Source: Chryseobacterium daecheongense
Lineage (GTDB): Bacteria > Bacteroidota > Bacteroidia > Flavobacteriales > Weeksellaceae
Reading direction: 5' to 3'
DNA: 64,000 nucleotides
Assembly (NCBI GenBank): GCA_027920525.1
Contig: CP115858.1
Location: 806,001-870,000, forward strand
A program made the translations under genes and the position numbers. The notes under the pieces are model-generated. The model was not told where the DNA came from. It was given only the letters and a program-made list of their open reading frames with translations, and made no database searches. Positions 60,567 to 64,000 of this stretch are shown here, piece by piece; the stretch's first letter is position 1; every line of letters begins with the position of its first letter.

Positions 60567-62375
60567 ATGACAAATAAACCCTTACACAGTTTCCATATTC
60601 CGGTGATGGGACTAGCCTATACTATTGACAGTCCGATACGGGTTGCACAATATGGAATTTCCTCCGTTATTTCGATCATAGATGACGAGATTATAGAAAA
60701 AATGAAGAATTTTTACGCTGGAAAATTTAATCTCAATTATCCATTCATCTCTACAAAAACTGAAGATTACAGAGCTAGAAGAATAACGGACTACCTTAAT
60801 ATGGTAGATGACGTCGTTAACAAAAAGTTCGAATCCTTTAAGCAGGAGATTATCAAGAATGCAGAAACACTCAGAGAATTTATAGGCATACTACCGAATA
60901 CTTCTTCTATTAAAAGCAGATTGCAGGATTTTGCAGATCAAAAAGACTATGTAGGTTCTGGTATCAGAAAATTTATTGACGCTCATCTCAGTCCCGGGAA
61001 TATAGATGTGAATATTATGACAAAAGTAGATAAGGATAATTTCGCGAAAAATGAACAGCTTCCTGTAATGCATAATGACGCCCACGCGTCGTTACGGGGC
61101 TTTGCTCATAGCAGACTCTCTTCATCTGTAGTACTTTCTGCAGGAATGAATCCACGTTTATACAGCTACCTCGAAGAATTTGATGATTTTTTTCCTGACA
61201 AAAATGGAAATCTGAAAAAAAAGATCATCCTCAAGGTAAGTGATTTCCGTTCCGCCATGATCCAGGGAAATTTTTTAGCAAAAAAGGGATTATGGGTCTC
61301 AGAATACAGAGTTGAATCCGGGCTCAACTGTGGTGGTCACGCTTTTGCAACGGAGGGCTTATTATTAGGTCCCATTTTAGAAGAATTCAAACAGAAAAAG
61401 AATGAACTCATAAATTCTGCTTATACTCTTATGATTGCAGCTTTAGAACAAAAAGACAGATATACGGCTACTCAACCGCCGGAAGTAAAAATTACCGTTC
61501 AGGGAGGAGTAGGAACTTCCGAAGAACATGATTTTTTACTTGAATATTATCATGCAGACAGTGTAGGATGGGGCTCTCCATTTTTACTGGTTCCTGAAGC
61601 GACATCTGTAGATAAAGTAACCCGTGATCTCCTGGCCCGATCTAAAGAAAATGATTTTTATCTCAGTACCATTTCACCATTAGGAGTTCCTTTTAACACT
61701 GTCCGGGGAACCTCCAATGAACTTCTTAAACATCAAAAAGAGGCTCACGGAAAGTACGGTAGTTCCTGTCCAAAAAAACTGCTTGCACTAAACAAAGAAT
61801 ATTCCTCCAAAGGAAACTGCACGGCATCACGGAAATACCAAGCTATCAAATTAAAAGAGCTTGAGAAAGAAAAAGAAACCCTCAGTGAAGAAGAGTTTAA
61901 CAACAGGAAAAAAGAAATAACTAATAAGGCCTGCTTATGTGTGGGGCTTGTGAATGCAGCCTATATGGAACAGGAGATTCAAATAAAAGGAGAGGATCAA
62001 GGTGTAGTTATTTGTCCGGGACCTAATCTGGCTTATTTTGATAAAGAAGTTTCTCTCACTGAAATGGTTCAGCACATCTATGGCAACGGCAATATCCTTC
62101 CGGACAATAAACGCCCGAATATGTTCATTAATGAGCTGAAAATGTATGTAGAACACCTGAAAAAGGAAATCAAAGCGGTAACTGACACGGTTACTCTTTC
62201 CCAAACAAAGAAATGGAATATCTTCAGAAAAAATTTACTGGAAGGCATTGCTTACTACGAAAACCTGTTCTGTACCACAGGATTTTTTAATAAAGAAAAA
62301 GAAAATATGAAACATCAACTTGAAGAGTGTAAAGTAATGATCTTACAAATTATAATTCCACAGATAGAAAAATAA
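60567..62375 (+). CDS. Uncharacterised TIM-barrel-like protein with cysteine-rich insertion (nitronate monooxygenase-like?)
   Basis: A 602-residue protein with no signal peptide. Features recalling FMN-binding nitronate monooxygenase-like barrels are an N-terminal strand HIPVMGLAYTIDSPIRVAQYG, a central VESGLNCGGHAF (about 250-260, compare the GxEAGGH loop) and VKITVQGGVGTSEEHDFLLEYYHADSVGWGSPFLLVPEA (308-345, compare the AAGGIGxxxxxxxALxxGADGVQxGTxFL phosphate loop). After this comes a segment absent from ordinary members, with cysteines at 401, 418, 456, 458 and 483 (GSSCPKKLL, KGNCTASRK, KACLCVGLV, VVICPGPN), a plausible [4Fe-4S] set, and a helical C-terminus. It is a lone gene. Fold and cofactors are inference; function unknown. 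Confidence 0.6.
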   Translation: MTNKPLHSFHIPVMGLAYTIDSPIRVAQYGISSVISIIDDEIIEKMKNFYAGKFNLNYPFISTKTEDYRARRITDYLNMVDDVVNKKFESFKQEIIKNAETLREFIGILPNTSSIKSRLQDFADQKDYVGSGIRKFIDAHLSPGNIDVNIMTKVDKDNFAKNEQLPVMHNDAHASLRGFAHSRLSSSVVLSAGMNPRLYSYLEEFDDFFPDKNGNLKKKIILKVSDFRSAMIQGNFLAKKGLWVSEYRVESGLNCGGHAFATEGLLLGPILEEFKQKKNELINSAYTLMIAALEQKDRYTATQPPEVKITVQGGVGTSEEHDFLLEYYHADSVGWGSPFLLVPEATSVDKVTRDLLARSKENDFYLSTISPLGVPFNTVRGTSNELLKHQKEAHGKYGSSCPKKLLALNKEYSSKGNCTASRKYQAIKLKELEKEKETLSEEEFNNRKKEITNKACLCVGLVNAAYMEQEIQIKGEDQGVVICPGPNLAYFDKEVSLTEMVQHIYGNGNILPDNKRPNMFINELKMYVEHLKKEIKAVTDTVTLSQTKKWNIFRKNLLEGIAYYENLFCTTGFFNKEKENMKHQLEECKVMILQIIIPQIEK

Positions 62376-62452
62376 AAACTAACATACCTGTAATTCTATA
62401 ATAAGGATAATTCAAATCCAAATACCAGAAAATATTCAGGATGGCTTTTAAT

Positions 62453-62480
62453 AAAAGACACCACAATGGGTGTCTTTTTA
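62453..62480. terminator. Bidirectional terminator
   Basis: AAAAGACACC (62453-62462) and GGTGTCTTTT (62469-62478) pair perfectly around a 6-base loop, flanked by A and T runs, between the convergent 602-residue gene and GLPGLI gene. It overlaps the last codon of the GLPGLI gene by about one stop codon. Confidence 0.85.
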
Positions 62481-63194
62481 ATTTTTTTCTATAGGATTTA
62501 TTTTTATATTTCCTTTTGTAAACTTCTTGATTACATTCATTCTAGCCTCAATCATTTTCTTACGGTCAATAAAATTGATATTCTCATCGTACAGAATATT
62601 TTGGGACTTTTTTGTAATAGCTAAAAGTTTATAATGAAAGTTTTCCTGATCATCATATACTTCAAGAATAAGCCCCGGTAAACCGGCAAATTTATATGGG
62701 CCATCAGCTATTGGGATATCTTTTGTGTACCATGCAATAAATTTTCGACCTCTAAATGTAGCTTCTGCCTTATAACATTCGTATGTTAAAACATTTTTTT
62801 TCTCATCAATAAGTTTCCACTGCATCGCAGGACTTTTTTCCTTATAGCCAAAGTTTATATTTTCAATTTTATCACTATATATCAAATCAGATTGTTGATA
62901 ATCTTTTTTTATTACATGAGACACCTTGAACATTGGTCTTGATGACATTTGAAAAAACGGCTGACTATCTATTATTGAATCAATTTTATATTTTTTATCA
63001 TTTTGAAAAATTGATTCATTATCACCAATATATAAAGTAAGCATATCATCACTTTTAGTACTTAGTGTTGAATCTGCTTTAAAATCAACATTGTAAATTA
63101 TTTGAGTATGAGACTTAAACACTTTAAATTTCTTATTCTGTGAAAGCACAATCCCAAATAAAAATATAGAAACAATGGAGAGTATTTTTTTCAT
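62478..63194 (-). CDS. GLPGLI family protein
   Basis: A 238-residue secreted protein with signal peptide (LSIVSIFLFGIVLSQ) and the family signature in YKFAGLPGLILEVYDDQENFHYKLL, preceded by YECYKAEATFRGRKFIAWYTKDIPIADGPYKF, also conserved. GLPGLI proteins are periplasmic or surface proteins of Bacteroidota with unknown function, often next to TonB receptors or small exported peptides. It is the last of three minus-strand genes (63897-62478), 46 bases after the plug-motif lipoprotein. Confidence 0.88.
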   Translation of the reverse strand: MKKILSIVSIFLFGIVLSQNKKFKVFKSHTQIIYNVDFKADSTLSTKSDDMLTLYIGDNESIFQNDKKYKIDSIIDSQPFFQMSSRPMFKVSHVIKKDYQQSDLIYSDKIENINFGYKEKSPAMQWKLIDEKKNVLTYECYKAEATFRGRKFIAWYTKDIPIADGPYKFAGLPGLILEVYDDQENFHYKLLAITKKSQNILYDENINFIDRKKMIEARMNVIKKFTKGNIKINPIEKN

Positions 63195-63240
63195 ATTTTA
63201 TTATATAAAAGGTGGCTGATATAACAGCCACCTGGATAGT

Positions 63241-63579
63241 TTATTTTTTGGTTACAATAATAATTTTTTTGACATCATTATACGGGTAATTTAATTTACT
63301 TATTTCTGTACTGTCCTCAATTACTTTTATTGTACGCACCTTTTCTGTATCCATTAATTTATGAAAGGTTTCAAAATCTATAACCTTATCATTAGCAATT
63401 ATTACCGTTTGCTTTTTTTGTTTGTCAAAGTAACCTTTAACTTTACCGGAATTCTTAAAAAATTCATCAGAATTATTATAATCAACAATTGGTAATTTTT
63501 GAAATTCTAATGCTTGAGCATTTTTTCTGCTGCAAGAAAAAAGTAAAAAGAAAGTAGATAAAATAAGTAAGTTTTTCAT
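63241..63579 (-). CDS. Small lipoprotein with a TonB-plug-like C-terminal motif
   Basis: A 112-residue lipoprotein (signal LSTFFLLFSC, lipobox LFSC). The C-terminal half, FHKLMDTEKVRTIKVIEDSTEISKLNYPYNDVKKIIIVTKK, follows the layout of a TonB-receptor plug (I-x-V-x-x-D...Y...G/K-x-I-I-I-x-T-K-K), but there is no barrel. It lies between a Cys-rich secreted protein gene (12 bases) and a GLPGLI gene (46 bases). Family not recognised; partner function with a receptor is speculation. Confidence 0.65.
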   Translation of the reverse strand: MKNLLILSTFFLLFSCSRKNAQALEFQKLPIVDYNNSDEFFKNSGKVKGYFDKQKKQTVIIANDKVIDFETFHKLMDTEKVRTIKVIEDSTEISKLNYPYNDVKKIIIVTKK

Positions 63580-63591
63580 ATTAATTTAATA

Positions 63592-63897
63592 TTAACCCAT
63601 GTATGATCCTGCTCCAGTACAAGGAGGTGTGATAACAGTCGATGATGTAGCTTGACTAGCTGACTCAAATTCCCAATATGTAATACCCCCCACAGTTTGC
63701 TCTGTATAAGTTCCGTATTGATAGCATGTGCCACAACAGGTAGTATCATAAGCTATAAACCCATTAAAGCTAATTTTTTTAATACTATTTTGCGCTGCAT
63801 TAATCGTTTCAGCAGATTTTACATCACTTTTTGTTGGGGAAGCGGCACACAATATACCTGATGTAGCAATACCTAAAATAAGAATTAATTTTTTCAT
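63592..63897 (-). CDS. Small Cys-rich secreted protein
   Basis: A 101-residue protein from ATG at 63897. Signal peptide ILILGIATSGILCAAS, then a neutral linker, and a C-terminal region with cysteines at 54, 55, 58 and 93 (DTTCCGTCYQYG and PPCTGAG) plus aromatic/Gly residues (YGTYTEQTVGGITYWEF). It looks like a secreted disulfide-containing small protein or precursor peptide rather than an enzyme. Longer in-frame starts up to 63954 cross the likely promoter. First gene of the three-gene minus-strand unit; family unknown. Confidence 0.65.
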   Translation of the reverse strand: MKKLILILGIATSGILCAASPTKSDVKSAETINAAQNSIKKISFNGFIAYDTTCCGTCYQYGTYTEQTVGGITYWEFESASQATSSTVITPPCTGAGSYMG

Positions 63898-63928
63898 TTT
63901 GATCGTTTTTAATTTTAATATTTTTTTG

Positions 63929-63940
63929 TGATTGCAATCA
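63929..63940. promoter_or_regulatory. Palindrome TGATTG-CAATCA in the leader of the Cys-rich peptide gene
   Basis: A perfect 12-base palindrome 32 bases upstream of the ATG at 63897, between it and the candidate -7 box. Its size suits a dimeric regulator, though the number of such short palindromes expected by chance in this DNA is not negligible. Confidence 0.35.
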
Positions 63941-63951
63941 TTACAATAGTA

Positions 63952-63959
63952 CAAAATTA
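63952..63959 (-). promoter_or_regulatory. Candidate -7 box of the Cys-rich peptide operon
   Basis: On the minus strand TAATTTTG, exact TAnnTTTG, 54 bases before the ATG at 63897. The upstream -33 region is near the window edge and shows no clear TTG. Confidence 0.4.
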
Positions 63960-64000
63960 TTTTTATTCACCATTACGGGAAGCCCTATTTACTAAAACTT

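Noticed and set aside
1..64000. Insertion sequences, prophage genes, toxin-antitoxin pairs, tRNA or rRNA genes
   Set aside because: I looked for transposase-, integrase-, phage- and TA-like proteins among the readable frames and for tRNA/rRNA-like segments by eye and found none; a dedicated RNA search was not possible.

Overview
The window reads like a chromosome segment of a flavobacterium of the Chryseobacterium/Elizabethkingia type (Bacteroidota, Weeksellaceae). Evidence for this is the AT-rich intergenic DNA, the Bacteroidota -7 promoter box TAnnTTTG in front of many genes, the lack of clear Shine-Dalgarno sites, and lineage-typical families (GLPGLI, DUF3078, DUF6624, PepSY reductase, CarboxypepD_reg-like TonB receptors, CzcA-TolC fusion). 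Genus is an inference; there is no rRNA or marker gene in the window. I see no tRNA, rRNA, insertion sequence, prophage or CRISPR array.

Layout. 1-5167: the end of a locus for an acyl-carrier-protein/adenylating-enzyme product, followed by a TonB receptor and a PepSY membrane reductase, which looks like a siderophore-type make-and-recover unit cut by the window edge. 5211-11682: a MocR-type regulator divergent from a biotin operon (ferritin-like diiron protein, bioF, bioD, bioB, bioA). 11930-14226: GNAT acetyltransferase, secreted esterase and a DUF421 membrane protein. 14561-22114: ClC channel/transporter, OmpR-type two-component system, MgtC-like protein and MgtA-type Mg2+ P-ATPase, i.e. 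an ion-homeostasis block. 22179-28481: heavy-metal RND efflux system 1 (adaptor, CzcA-type pump, TolC-type channel) and a beta-barrel protein. 28748-32499 (minus strand): Crp/Fnr regulator, YceI, 4-OT-like tautomerase, SDR, NTF2-like protein and nitronate monooxygenase. 32851-38789: small hypothetical protein and heavy-metal RND system 2, whose pump is fused in frame to its outer-membrane channel. 38991-41746: EmrB/QacA-type MFS pump preceded by two strong TetR-like palindromes, then a thiolase. 41829-45238: alpha/beta hydrolase with divergent LysR, AhpD-like protein with divergent AraC. 45523-45867: a small two-repeat mannan-binding (MVL-like) lectin in an AT-rich setting. 46247-53192: second MocR regulator, DUF3078 protein, MFS transporter, AraC regulator and a LytS/LytTR pair. 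53448-59180: HAE1-type multidrug RND system 3. 59277-63897: DUF6624 lipoprotein, SRPBCC protein, an unusual 602-residue TIM-barrel-like protein with a cysteine-rich insertion, and a minus-strand trio of small Cys-rich secreted protein, plug-motif lipoprotein and GLPGLI protein.

Most interesting for follow-up are the diiron protein translationally adjacent to bioF in an operon with no visible pimelate-forming gene, the Cys-rich TIM-barrel-like protein, the MVL lectin, the CzcA-TolC fusion with a retained internal signal peptide, the small peptide/plug/GLPGLI trio, and several well-formed operators (a GTGACC-TG-GGTCAC dyad about 42 bp upstream of the inferred yceI start site; two TetR-like sites without a TetR gene in the window).
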